Origin: Polynucleobacter cosmopolitanus
GTDB lineage: Bacteria > Pseudomonadota > Gammaproteobacteria > Burkholderiales > Burkholderiaceae
Reading direction: 5' to 3'
Assembly (NCBI RefSeq): GCF_002224225.1
Contig: NZ_NJGG01000002.1
Coordinates: forward strand, 124,001 to 188,000
DNA: 64,000 nt
The position numbers and the translations under genes were made by a program. Under the pieces are notes generated by a model. The model was not told where the DNA came from. It saw only the letters and a program-made list of their open reading frames with translations, and searched no databases. Below, piece after piece: positions 28,920 through 37,433 of the stretch. The stretch's first letter is position 1. Each line of letters opens with the position of its first letter.

Positions 28920-30698
28920 TTAGAAAGTACGAACTTTTGGTGGAATAGATTCGACTGTTAGCGGAGTTAACTTCACAGGCTTGTAATCAAGCTTGTTACC
29001 TTCGCTGTACCAGAGTGTGTGCTTCATCCATTGCTGATCGTTGCGCTCAGGGTGATCATCGTGAGCGTGTGCGCCACGACTTTCTTTACGAGCAGCAGCT
29101 GAAACCATTGTGGCGTTAGCAGCTTCAACCAAGTTCTCTAATTCAAGAGCTTCGATACGAGCTGTGTTGAACACTTTTGACTTGTCTTTCAAGTGAATGC
29201 TCTTCGCGCGCTCAGTGATCGCTGCCATTTTGGTGACGCCGCCATCCATGATTTCTTGAGTACGGAACACACCACAATGCTTTTGCATTGTGCTGCGAAT
29301 GTCATTGGCCACATCTTGTGTGTATTCACCAGATGTTGAATTGTCCAATTTAGCCAAACGTGCCAATGAGCTATCAGCAGCATCTGCTGGTAGTGGCTTG
29401 TGCTCTTTTTGTTTCAACGCTGTTTCCACAACGTGGTTACCAGCAGCACGGCCAAACACTAACAAGTCTAACAATGAGTTAGTACCTAAACGATTGGCAC
29501 CGTGCACTGATACGCAAGAGCACTCACCCATCGCGTAGAAGCCATTGATGATTTCGTTAGGATTGCCATTCTTAGGAGCCACCACTTGACCATGAATGTT
29601 GGTTGGAATACCGCCCATCTGGTAGTGAATCGTTGGCACAACTGGAATTGGATTCTTTGTAACATCAACGTTAGCAAAGTTGATACCAATCTCATAAACA
29701 GATGGCAAACGCTTGTGAATGGTATCGGCGCCCAAATGAGTTAAGTCGAGTTCGATGTAGTCTTTGTTTGGACCACAACCACGACCTTCTTTGATCTCTT
29801 GGTCCATACAACGAGAAATAAAGTCTCTTGGTGCAAGATCTTTTAGAGTTGGCGCATAACGCTCCATGAATCGCTCACCAGAGCTGTTCAAAAGAATCGC
29901 ACCTTCACCACGACAACCTTCGGTCAACAACACACCCGCACCAGCAACGCCAGTTGGGTGGAATTGCCAGAATTCCATGTCTTCTAGGGGTACACCAGCG
30001 CGAGCTGCCATACCCATACCATCACCTGTGTTGATGAAGGCATTGGTTGAAGCTTGCCAAATACGGCCAGCACCACCAGTTGCAAACATCACGCACTTGG
30101 CCTGAAGAATATGCACTTCTCCAGTTTCCATTTCTAAAGCAGTCACACCAACCACATCACCTTCAGAGTCACGAATAATGTCTAGCGCCATCCATTCAAC
30201 GAAGAAGTGTGTCTTGGCGCGCACGTTGCGCTGATAGAGGGTGTGCAATAAAGCGTGACCCGTACGATCCGCTGCAGCACATGCACGTTGCACAGCTTTT
30301 TCACCGTAGTTGGCAGTGTGACCACCGAATGGACGTTGATAAATAGTGCCATCTGGGTTGCGGTCAAAAGGCATACCGTAATGCTCTAACTCATAAACTA
30401 CTTTTGGAGCTTCACGACACATGAACTCGATCGCATCTTGGTCACCTAACCAATCAGATCCTTTGACTGTGTCAAAGAAGTGGTAGTGCCAATTGTCGTC
30501 ACTCATGTTGCCCAATGAAGCACCGATACCACCCTGCGCTGCCACTGTGTGTGAACGTGTTGGGAAAACCTTTGATAAAACTGCAACGTTTAAGCCAGCT
30601 TCAGCCAATTGCAATGAAGCTCGCATACCGGCACCGCCGGCGCCAACGATAACAACGTCAAAACGACGTGTAGGTAATGCTGTCTTGATGGCAGCCAT
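28920..30698 (-). CDS. sdhA: Succinate dehydrogenase flavoprotein subunit SdhA
   Basis: SdhA oxidises succinate to fumarate. The 592-residue flavoprotein has the dinucleotide-binding VIVGAGGAGMRASLQ (15-29), the covalent-FAD histidine in RSHTVAAQGGIGA and the active-site segments HPTGVAGAGVLLTEG and YQMGGIPTN. It sits between sdhD and sdhB on the same strand. Confidence 0.97.
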   Translation of the reverse strand: MAAIKTALPTRRFDVVIVGAGGAGMRASLQLAEAGLNVAVLSKVFPTRSHTVAAQGGIGASLGNMSDDNWHYHFFDTVKGSDWLGDQDAIEFMCREAPKVVYELEHYGMPFDRNPDGTIYQRPFGGHTANYGEKAVQRACAAADRTGHALLHTLYQRNVRAKTHFFVEWMALDIIRDSEGDVVGVTALEMETGEVHILQAKCVMFATGGAGRIWQASTNAFINTGDGMGMAARAGVPLEDMEFWQFHPTGVAGAGVLLTEGCRGEGAILLNSSGERFMERYAPTLKDLAPRDFISRCMDQEIKEGRGCGPNKDYIELDLTHLGADTIHKRLPSVYEIGINFANVDVTKNPIPVVPTIHYQMGGIPTNIHGQVVAPKNGNPNEIINGFYAMGECSCVSVHGANRLGTNSLLDLLVFGRAAGNHVVETALKQKEHKPLPADAADSSLARLAKLDNSTSGEYTQDVANDIRSTMQKHCGVFRTQEIMDGGVTKMAAITERAKSIHLKDKSKVFNTARIEALELENLVEAANATMVSAAARKESRGAHAHDDHPERNDQQWMKHTLWYSEGNKLDYKPVKLTPLTVESIPPKVRTF

Positions 30699-30701
30699 GC
30701 G

Positions 30702-31064
30702 TTACACCCTCCAAAGGATTTGAGCGGTATAGCCAAAACAAGCAATCAGCCATAACGCGGTTAATACGTGCAGTGTCAAACGAATGCTCACTGGTTTGAT
30801 GTAATCCATCCAAATGTCGCGAACACCAATCCATGCGTGAAACAACAAACTCATGATGGCCAACAATGTGATCAACTTCATGATCTGGTTGGCAAACAAA
30901 CCAGACCAAGCTTCATAAGTTGCATCACCTAGCAAAAATGACACCAATAAAATTAATGTAAAGACAATCAAAATGACCGCAGTCACGCGTTGCAACAACC
31001 AGTCTTTAAGGCCGTAATGAGCACCTACTACGATGCGCTTAGGTCCGATATTGTTATTAGCCAT
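30702..31064 (-). CDS. sdhD: Succinate dehydrogenase membrane anchor SdhD
   Basis: A 120-residue protein with three predicted spans, starting with a short soluble segment and GLKDWLLQRVTAV; the histidine in SLLFHAWIGVRDIWMDY fits the heme/quinone region of SdhD. It is encoded between sdhC and sdhA, 3 bases before sdhA. Confidence 0.93.
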   Translation of the reverse strand: MANNNIGPKRIVVGAHYGLKDWLLQRVTAVILIVFTLILLVSFLLGDATYEAWSGLFANQIMKLITLLAIMSLLFHAWIGVRDIWMDYIKPVSIRLTLHVLTALWLIACFGYTAQILWRV

Positions 31065-31073
31065 GTGGATTCC

Positions 31074-31460
31074 TTAAAACAAACCAAATAGCTTGGCAGC
31101 ACAAACTGCTGTCAAACTCAAACTAACCACCAGAACACCAACCGCTGATTTAGCTGCTGAGTACTTATCAATACCTTTGTGAAGATCTAGCATCAAGAAA
31201 CGAATGCCAGCACAGAAGTGATGGAGGTATGACCAAATCAAAGCCAAAACGATCAATTTGATGATCGGATGCGCCATCACTGCTTTGAAAGTTTCAAAAC
31301 TGATCTCTGAAGTGATGCTTTTATCTAAAAGATAAAGCACAAATGGGATCAAAATAAACATCAACAAGCCGCTCACGCGATGCAAGATTGACACTTTGCC
31401 AGCCCATGGCAAACGATATTTCATCAAGTCAAAAACATGAATATTTCTAAATTCTGGCAT
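31074..31460 (-). CDS. sdhC: Succinate dehydrogenase cytochrome b556 subunit SdhC
   Basis: A 128-residue protein with three spans, the family motif KVSILHRVSGLLMF (about 22-35) and SYLHHFCAGIRFLMLD (about 87-102), whose histidine is the expected heme b ligand. It starts the sdhCDAB-sdhE unit. A 130-base AT-rich gap separates it from the GntR gene upstream. Confidence 0.95.
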   Translation of the reverse strand: MPEFRNIHVFDLMKYRLPWAGKVSILHRVSGLLMFILIPFVLYLLDKSITSEISFETFKAVMAHPIIKLIVLALIWSYLHHFCAGIRFLMLDLHKGIDKYSAAKSAVGVLVVSLSLTAVCAAKLFGLF

Positions 31461-31590
31461 TTCAAACCCCTAATAATTTTTTGCTGTGCTGCAAAACAAA
31501 TGATTTTATCGCTTAATTAACTTTCTTAAGTCTGACTTTTCAAAAAAAACTGCTGCTAAATCCAAAAAATATTAAAAACTGCCTACATCG
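31461..31590 (-). promoter_or_regulatory. Leader/control region of sdhC
   Basis: AT-rich gap between the GntR gene and sdhC. It contains TCTTAAGTCT at 31524-31533, which shares half-site character with the palindromes in front of mdh. I see no clear -35/-10 pair; the assignment as sdh control region rests on position. Confidence 0.3.
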
Positions 31591-32319
31591 TTAATTTAAT
31601 TCATTTAAATAATGATGGCTTGCCGTCAAATAAACAGCCTTACGAACCTCGACTGGGCGCTCTCCGTAGGTGTATGAGACACGCTCCACGGCTAATAGTG
31701 GAGTATTTTGCTCAACTCCTAAGTGCTTAGCAGACAACTCATCTGCCGCAACTGCTCTCAAGCGTTCAGTTGCTCGCACCATGTGGGTGCCAAATTCAGT
31801 TTCAAACAAGGCGTACATCGGACCACGCCACTCAACCAAGCGCTCGACACTCAAACCCTTGAAAGTTGTTCCTGGCAGCCAAATTTCTTCGTAAACCGTT
31901 GCCTCACTCGAGAAGTACAGAATACGCTCAATTTGAATCACGGCATCGCCAGACTTCAAATCCAATAAACGGGCAATCTCAGCAGGCGCCCTCAAGCGCT
32001 TGCAGTCCAAAATAGTGCTTTTGGGGTAATGGGGCTCACCGTTATCTGGAACCAGTCTCAAAAATCTGAAATGAACCCGATCCTCGTGGTGGGTCGCAAC
32101 AAAAGTCCCCTTGCCTTGCCTTCTAACCAAGAGATTTTCACTGGCCAACTCATCAATCGCCTTGCGAACAGTGCCCTGACTGACCTTGAACCTGGTGGCC
32201 AAGTCATTTTCACTGGGAATGGCCTCTCCAGGCTTCCATTCTCCAGCCTGCAAGCTTCCCAGTATCAGAGCCTTAATTTGCTGATAAAGCGGGCTAAAAG
32301 TTGCAATTGTTTCGGTCAT
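31591..32319 (-). CDS. GntR/HutC-family transcriptional regulator of the TCA locus
   Basis: The 242-residue protein has an N-terminal winged helix-turn-helix (about 10-75, with EAIPSENDLATRFKVSQGTVRKAIDEL) and a C-terminal UTRA ligand domain (about 95-235), placing it in the HutC subfamily of GntR. It lies between the leftward sdh-gltA genes and rightward mdh, so it probably controls these TCA genes in response to a metabolite that I cannot identify. A palindrome CGGTCATGACCG overlaps its own start codon. No good ribosome-binding site is visible. Confidence 0.87.
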   Translation of the reverse strand: MTETIATFSPLYQQIKALILGSLQAGEWKPGEAIPSENDLATRFKVSQGTVRKAIDELASENLLVRRQGKGTFVATHHEDRVHFRFLRLVPDNGEPHYPKSTILDCKRLRAPAEIARLLDLKSGDAVIQIERILYFSSEATVYEEIWLPGTTFKGLSVERLVEWRGPMYALFETEFGTHMVRATERLRAVAADELSAKHLGVEQNTPLLAVERVSYTYGERPVEVRKAVYLTASHHYLNELN

Positions 32320-32324
32320 GACCG
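32313..32324. promoter_or_regulatory. Palindrome over the GntR start codon
   Basis: CGGTCATGACCG is a perfect 12-bp palindrome containing the gntR ATG. HutC-subfamily regulators often bind GGTC/GACC-like half sites, so autoregulation is possible; this is inference. Confidence 0.35.
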
Positions 32325-32350
32325 TTATTTCATCACAACCAAGGGGTTTT

Positions 32351-32378
32351 AGTCTATAGACTTATGTCTTATATAAGA
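32351..32378. promoter_or_regulatory. Tandem palindromes, candidate GntR operators before mdh
   Basis: Two perfect 12-bp palindromes lie four bases apart: AGTCTATAGACT (32351-32362) and TCTTATATAAGA (32367-32378). They stand directly upstream of a candidate mdh promoter and between the divergent gntR and mdh genes, the natural place for operators of the GntR protein. Confidence 0.55.
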
Positions 32379-32382
32379 GTAT

Positions 32383-32412
32383 TTGACAGAAATAGTCATA
32401 AAGTCCTAAACT
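32383..32412 (+). promoter_or_regulatory. Candidate sigma70 promoter of mdh
   Basis: A consensus -35 TTGACA (32383-32388) is followed after 18 bases by TAAACT (32407-32412, four of six matches to consensus). Transcripts would have a leader of about 60 bases before the mdh ATG. Confidence 0.5.
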
Positions 32413-32477
32413 TTGTACGTTTAGCGTCAGAACCAAGGCGCAATATCACTTTTTTAATTCAAGTTCGGAGCAAACTC

Positions 32478-33464
32478 ATGGCAAAAGCACCTTTGCGCGT
32501 CGCAGTTACTGGCGCAGCCGGCCAAATTGGCTATTCATTACTATTCCGCATCGCCAATGGCGACATGTTGGGTAAAGACCAACCGGTGATTTTGCAGTTA
32601 TTAGAAATCCCTGATGAAAAAGCTCAAAAAGCCCTTTCAGGCGTGATGATGGAAATCGATGACTGCGCATTTCCATTGTTGGCAGGTATGACAGCTCACA
32701 GCGACCCAATGACAGCATTCAAAGACATTGACTACGCAGTTCTAGTGGGTGCTCGTCCTCGCGGTCCTGGCATGGAGCGTAAAGATCTTTTGTCAGCCAA
32801 CGCTCAAATTTTCACAGCTCAAGGTAAAGCCTTGAACGCAGTTGCTAAGCGCACTGTTAAGACATTGGTGGTTGGTAACCCAGCAAACACCAATGCTTAT
32901 ATCGCCATGAAATCAGCACCAGATCTACCAGCTAAGAATTTCACAGCCATGTTACGTTTGGACCACAACCGTGCTTTGTCACAATTGGCAGCTAAGACTG
33001 GTAAAGCAGTGGCTGATATCGAGAAATTGATTGTGTGGGGTAACCACAGCCCAACGATGTACCCTGACTATCGTTTCGCAATGATTGGCGGTCAATCAGT
33101 GAAGCAAATGATCAATGATGAAGAGTGGAACAAGAACACATTCTTGCCTACAGTTGGTAAGCGTGGCGCAGCGATCATTGATGCACGTGGTTTGTCTTCA
33201 GCAGCTTCTGCTGCCAATGCAGCAATCGATCACATCCATGATTGGCATTGCGGCACAAATGGCAAGTGGGTCACGATGGGTATTCCATCAGATGGCTCAT
33301 ACGACATCCCTAAAGATGTGATGTATGGCTTCCCAGTGACTTGCGAGAATGGCGAGTACAAGATTGTTCAAGGTTTAGAAGTTGATGCGTTCTCACGTGA
33401 GCGCATGAATTTCACATTGAATGAATTGACTGAAGAGCAAGAAGGCGTGAAGCATTTGCTCTAA
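32478..33464 (+). CDS. mdh: Malate dehydrogenase Mdh
   Basis: Mdh interconverts malate and oxaloacetate with NAD. I choose the ATG at 32478 with GGAG upstream; the frame stays open 38 codons further up but crosses the promoter. The 328-residue protein starts [20 protein letters not shown], has the NAD-binding GAAGQIG motif, substrate-binding arginines in [11 protein letters not shown], and the catalytic histidine region [13 protein letters not shown]. The type with a [18 protein letters not shown]-terminus is the one found across betaproteobacteria. Confidence 0.97.
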   Translation: MAKAPLRVAVTGAAGQIGYSLLFRIANGDMLGKDQPVILQLLEIPDEKAQKALSGVMMEIDDCAFPLLAGMTAHSDPMTAFKDIDYAVLVGARPRGPGMERKDLLSANAQIFTAQGKALNAVAKRTVKTLVVGNPANTNAYIAMKSAPDLPAKNFTAMLRLDHNRALSQLAAKTGKAVADIEKLIVWGNHSPTMYPDYRFAMIGGQSVKQMINDEEWNKNTFLPTVGKRGAAIIDARGLSSAASAANAAIDHIHDWHCGTNGKWVTMGIPSDGSYDIPKDVMYGFPVTCENGEYKIVQGLEVDAFSRERMNFTLNELTEEQEGVKHLL

Positions 33465-33479
33465 GCAAACGCTCAACTC

Positions 33480-34451
33480 ATGCAACCTAGTCAAGTGTTG
33501 TTCCAAGGTGAGGCCCTTCCGAGGGCCTTACCTGTTTGTGATCACTACGCAGGCACTGAAGTGCGCATGCGCAAAGCATTGGCTTTGCAAGCAGAATTAG
33601 GTCCCGTCTTTGATATCACGTTTGATTGTGAAGATGGCGCACCTGTTGGCAAAGAAGCAGAACATGCTCAACTGGTTGCCGACATTCTTTTAAGTTCAGA
33701 TAATCGTTTCAATCGTGTGGGGGTCAGAATCCATGATCCGAGTCATTCTTGCTGGAAAGCGGATGTCGCAACTCTGATCAAGCAAGCTGGCAAAAAAATC
33801 GCCTTCGTGATGATTCCGAAAGTGGTTTCAGCCACACAAACACAAAGCATCATTGATGAAATCAATCATGTCGCTAAAACTGCCAATATTGGCCGAGTGA
33901 TTCCAATTCAAGTTCTGATTGAAACTCATGGCGCACTTCAAGATGTTCAAGCCATTGCAGCGCTAGAACAAGTCGAGTCTTTGAGTTTTGGTTTGATGGA
34001 TTTTGTTTCAGCTCATCATGGGGCCATCCCTGGTAGTGCAATGGACCGCGGTCAGTTTGATCATCCTTTGGTAGCACGCGCCATGTTAGAGATTTCAGCG
34101 GCCTGTCATGCACATGGCAAAGTAGCTTCTCATAATGTTTGCACCAATATCAATGATGTCGCCATCATTGAATCTGACACTTTGAGAGCCAAGAATGAAT
34201 TTGGCTTCACACGCAAATGGAGCATTCATCCAAATCAAATTCCTGTGATTGTGAAGACTTTATCGCCTTCCCCGAGTGAGATTGAAGAAGCCTGTTCTAT
34301 TTTATTAGCAGCCCAAGTAGCACAATGGGGACCGATACAGCATGAAGGCAAACTTCATGATCGAGCCAGTTACAGGTATTTCTGGACTATTTTGCAAAAA
34401 GCTCATTTAACTGGTCATGCCATTCCAGCCAAAGCTGAAAAGTTACTTTAA
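33480..34451 (+). CDS. HpcH/HpaI aldolase / CitE-like CoA-ester lyase
   Basis: The 323-residue TIM-barrel protein belongs to the citrate lyase beta / malyl-CoA lyase family: VFDITFDCEDGAPVGKE (about 41-57) supplies acidic metal ligands, FVMIPKVVS a lysine region and IETHGALQDVQ the second glutamate. No other citrate lyase genes are nearby, so a stand-alone malyl-CoA or beta-methylmalyl-CoA lyase or thioesterase is more likely than citrate lyase. It follows mdh by 15 bases and is probably cotranscribed. The exact substrate cannot be read from sequence. Confidence 0.8.
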   Translation: MQPSQVLFQGEALPRALPVCDHYAGTEVRMRKALALQAELGPVFDITFDCEDGAPVGKEAEHAQLVADILLSSDNRFNRVGVRIHDPSHSCWKADVATLIKQAGKKIAFVMIPKVVSATQTQSIIDEINHVAKTANIGRVIPIQVLIETHGALQDVQAIAALEQVESLSFGLMDFVSAHHGAIPGSAMDRGQFDHPLVARAMLEISAACHAHGKVASHNVCTNINDVAIIESDTLRAKNEFGFTRKWSIHPNQIPVIVKTLSPSPSEIEEACSILLAAQVAQWGPIQHEGKLHDRASYRYFWTILQKAHLTGHAIPAKAEKLL

Positions 34452-34518
34452 GCCTTAGATAAAAAAATATAGTTGCAAGCTTTGAACCACAGGGTCTTGT
34501 TTTGCTTAGAATGTGTTT

Positions 34519-35730
34519 ATGTCTAGTTACCGCCCTAAAAATTCCTCACGCATATCTCCTGAAGCAGAACGCTTGGTTTCTGATGCGCTGTCATTGGCAG
34601 CTTCGGGCAGTCGCGTAGAAGATATTTTTTGGGAAACCAAATTACTCGATCGTTTGTTGCGCTTATTGCATGCGCAAAATCAAAATGCGATTGAAAGCGC
34701 ATTGGATCAAACACTCAAAATCAATCCGATTGCTTTTGACTCATTGGCAGAAAACGCTGAAACTTTGGCAGAGTCTTTGACATTAGAACAAGACGGCAAG
34801 AGCTGGGATGTGGTGTTGATTGCTATCCCAATCATCGCAAGAACTCGTTACAGCATTCCTTCAGGCAAGCTCAGCTCTGAATCAATCGCAGCGACAGGCA
34901 ACTTGTTACATGACCAGATCGTTGCGCAAGATGCTTTGATTGCATTGGTACCTTGGCTTTACAGCATCGATCAAATGCCTCACTCACATTGTCAAACTCG
35001 TTTGTTGCTTGAAAAGTTAGCATCTGCGGCGGTGAATGCCGGAGAGATTAAATTAGAGTTGCGCGACATGCCTGAAACGATTCCTGTTTTAGCAGATCCA
35101 CGTTACATCGTTGGCGCAGTAGCAGCTCCTTCTGGTGGCCCAATTTTTAGATGGCAAGAGGATACGCCTAGACGCCAAGAGCGAAGTGTTTGTTTGCAGA
35201 ATTGGCAAACAGGGATGCAAGATACGGTTGCAGCGATCATGCCAGGCTGCGAATTTGAACTATCTTTACCAGAGGCTTATTTCACCAACTGCCGTGAAGC
35301 AGATCGCAAGATCAGACCTTTGAGCATTTTGGCAGCCGTCAATTATCTTGAATCAATGTTGAACGTTGAACCTGCTGGCTTATCTTGCATCATTGCAGGA
35401 TTTGGTGATGAGCAATGTGATGAATACAGAATATCTTTTGCGCTCAAAGGTTCCAAAGAAATCCTCTATGGCGTGGTTTGGCCTTTGTACGATAGAGAAA
35501 CCGTTGCCAATGATTCAATCAACGATATTTCAATTGAAGACAGTCCTATTCGGGAAATTTATGACACGATCAAAAACTCAGGCGTTGAAGATCAGCTCAG
35601 GCACGCTGAGTTATTTAGCCTAGAGATGTGTGAAGATTGTGGCGTGCCGATGTTCGTTGATCGTGCCGGTGAAATCGTTCATGCTGAAATGCCTGATGAC
35701 ACACCAAGTCAGCAACCATTATTTCATTAA
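34519..35730 (+). CDS. DUF2863 family protein
   Basis: A 403-residue cytoplasmic protein of the DUF2863 family, which I know only from betaproteobacteria and which has no assigned function. The N-terminus SPEAERLVSDALSLAASGSRVEDIFWE is characteristic. A C-terminal cysteine pair in EMCEDCGVP (about 377-385) could bind metal. I start it at the ATG at 34519, two codons after a GTG in frame. It is followed 8 bases later by an orphan antitoxin gene. Confidence 0.82.
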   Translation: MSSYRPKNSSRISPEAERLVSDALSLAASGSRVEDIFWETKLLDRLLRLLHAQNQNAIESALDQTLKINPIAFDSLAENAETLAESLTLEQDGKSWDVVLIAIPIIARTRYSIPSGKLSSESIAATGNLLHDQIVAQDALIALVPWLYSIDQMPHSHCQTRLLLEKLASAAVNAGEIKLELRDMPETIPVLADPRYIVGAVAAPSGGPIFRWQEDTPRRQERSVCLQNWQTGMQDTVAAIMPGCEFELSLPEAYFTNCREADRKIRPLSILAAVNYLESMLNVEPAGLSCIIAGFGDEQCDEYRISFALKGSKEILYGVVWPLYDRETVANDSINDISIEDSPIREIYDTIKNSGVEDQLRHAELFSLEMCEDCGVPMFVDRAGEIVHAEMPDDTPSQQPLFH

Positions 35731-35738
35731 ACGCATCC

Positions 35739-35972
35739 ATGAAGTATTCAAAAATCAGTATTTCAAATTTACGCAAGAATCTTAATGACATCATTGAAGA
35801 GTTAAGGTCTTCGCCAATTGCCGTTTACAGCTCTAAAAAGCCTATTGCGTATATTTTGTCGGCAAAATGTTATGAGGCACTTTTGGAGAAACTGGACGAT
35901 GTCCATCTAACGGAGCTAGCTAAAAGCCGATTGCAAGGCAAAAGAGTTCAGGTTGATTTAAGCACTCTTTAA
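35739..35972 (+). CDS. Orphan Phd/YefM/RelB-like antitoxin
   Basis: A 77-residue protein with the N-terminal DNA-binding pattern of type II antitoxins (KISISNLRKNLNDIIEELR, residues 5-23, then PIAVYSSKKPIAYIL) and a C-terminal tail (LAKSRLQGKRVQVDLSTL) like those that wrap a toxin. No toxin follows: the next gene is convergent and ends 22 bases away. It may be a degenerate module, a lone regulator, or act on a toxin encoded elsewhere. Confidence 0.75.
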   Translation: MKYSKISISNLRKNLNDIIEELRSSPIAVYSSKKPIAYILSAKCYEALLEKLDDVHLTELAKSRLQGKRVQVDLSTL

Positions 35973-35993
35973 GCGCACGCAAATCTAGATTAA

Positions 35994-36635
35994 TTAATCC
36001 AGCTTCATCCAAACTTCATTGCGGCGCCAGAATGGCAGAGTCCAAGGCGGGTTGTAACGCGACAACTGTGCTGAGCCAGAAGTCTTTAAACCATTCTTAG
36101 CCATCCATTCGTTCAAACGAGTCGTTTGTGCGGACAACTTCTCTTCATCCACCCAACCACTGAATGTCACAACTGCTACTTGCTGGGCGGGCATCTGTTT
36201 GATGATGACATTCGAGTTCTTAGGTTTGGGCAAAGTATCCATGGTGAACTTACTTGGCATCACAAAGGCCATTTTCCATGCACCACCACTGCCTTCCATG
36301 GTGACAGGTGCTGTCATAGCAATCTTTGAAGATGTGTCTGCTTCCATGGTCACGGGTGCCGTCATGGCAATTTTTTCTGACTGCTTCTTAACTGGATCTT
36401 CATTGTTACCAAAGATAAAGTCAGCTATCTGACGAAACCCCTTGTTAGAAGCCTCGCTCAAAGTGCCAGTGACCAACACTTCAGCAATGATCATGGGCTG
36501 ATAGCGGCGAACCTCGAAGTCACCCTCTTTTTTGACAACCTCATAACGCGGTTCTTCATTGGCCATCGCACCACCCATGAACACAGATAGAGCTGCAAAG
36601 CTCAAAAGAAATTTCGACACTTGCTTTGTCATCAT
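35994..36635 (-). CDS. SOUL family heme-binding protein
   Basis: A 213-residue exported protein: signal peptide to about MGGAMANEE (residue 27), then the SOUL/HBP domain with YEVVKKEGDFEVRRY and the family hallmark KIAMTAPVTME. That hallmark occurs twice in tandem here (about 90-115), separated by a few residues. Bacterial SOUL proteins bind heme loosely and their role is not defined. A second methionine two residues in is an alternative start. It is convergent with the antitoxin and lies 5 bases after yaaA. Confidence 0.85.
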   Translation of the reverse strand: MMTKQVSKFLLSFAALSVFMGGAMANEEPRYEVVKKEGDFEVRRYQPMIIAEVLVTGTLSEASNKGFRQIADFIFGNNEDPVKKQSEKIAMTAPVTMEADTSSKIAMTAPVTMEGSGGAWKMAFVMPSKFTMDTLPKPKNSNVIIKQMPAQQVAVVTFSGWVDEEKLSAQTTRLNEWMAKNGLKTSGSAQLSRYNPPWTLPFWRRNEVWMKLD

Positions 36636-36640
36636 TCAGT

Positions 36641-37414
36641 TCACTGTTCTTTTCTTCGGAACACAGGTTTTGCATCAGTGCTTTCTTTAGGGGCAAACTT
36701 ATAACCTTCATAGTCAAAGTCTTTTAAGTCAGCTGCTTTATCAATCTTGTTATCAATGATGAAACGAGTCATCAAACCTCTTGCACGTTTGGCGTAGAAA
36801 GAAACAATTTTGTATTTGCCAGCTTTTTCATCCTGAAAGACAGGAGCAACAATTGGAAAACCTAATGTATCAGCTTTAACCGATTTAAAGTACTCATCTG
36901 AAGCTAGGTTGATCAAAGTTTTAGATTTTTGTTGTTCCAATTCTTCTTTTAAAGCCAGGGTGATTTTGTCACCCCAAAAAGCATAGAGATCTTTGCCAAC
37001 GGTGTTTTTGAATGAAGTGCCCATCTCCAAACGGTATGGCTGCATCAAATCCAAAGGCTTTAAAACACCATAAAGGCCAGAAAGTACTCTGACGTGCTCT
37101 TGGGTGTAATCCAGAGCCTTAGCGTTCAAAGAACCTGCATCAAGCCCCTCATACACATCTCCATTGAAGGCCAAAATAGCTTGTTTGCTATTTTTAGCTG
37201 TGAACTTCTTAGACCACTCGCCAAAGCGAGCCACGTTCAAAGCGGCTAATTTGTCCGATAAATCCATCAATTCAGCGACTTCTTGTAAAGACAGTTTCTT
37301 TAAATCTGTCACCAACTTGGCTGATTCATTGATAAAAATAGGCAAGGTATGCTTGTCCGTGGAAGGCGGAGTGTCATAGTCCAAACTTTTTGCAGGCGAA
37401 AGTACGATCAACAT
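36641..37414 (-). CDS. yaaA: Peroxide-stress protein YaaA
   Basis: The 257-residue protein begins [17 protein letters not shown], diagnostic of the YaaA/DUF328 family, and has [21 protein letters not shown] (split over residues about 115-135). In Escherichia coli YaaA lowers free iron and limits oxidative damage during peroxide stress and binds DNA. It shares a divergent gap of only 19 bases with the aminotransferase gene. Confidence 0.93.
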   Translation of the reverse strand: MLIVLSPAKSLDYDTPPSTDKHTLPIFINESAKLVTDLKKLSLQEVAELMDLSDKLAALNVARFGEWSKKFTAKNSKQAILAFNGDVYEGLDAGSLNAKALDYTQEHVRVLSGLYGVLKPLDLMQPYRLEMGTSFKNTVGKDLYAFWGDKITLALKEELEQQKSKTLINLASDEYFKSVKADTLGFPIVAPVFQDEKAGKYKIVSFYAKRARGLMTRFIIDNKIDKAADLKDFDYEGYKFAPKESTDAKPVFRRKEQ

Positions 37415-37433
37415 GGCAGAATATTCAAATTAA

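Noticed and set aside
32364..32477. Longer N-terminus for Mdh
   Set aside because: The extra 38 codons cross the TTGACA promoter and the true family N-terminus begins at the ATG at 32478 with GGAG before it.
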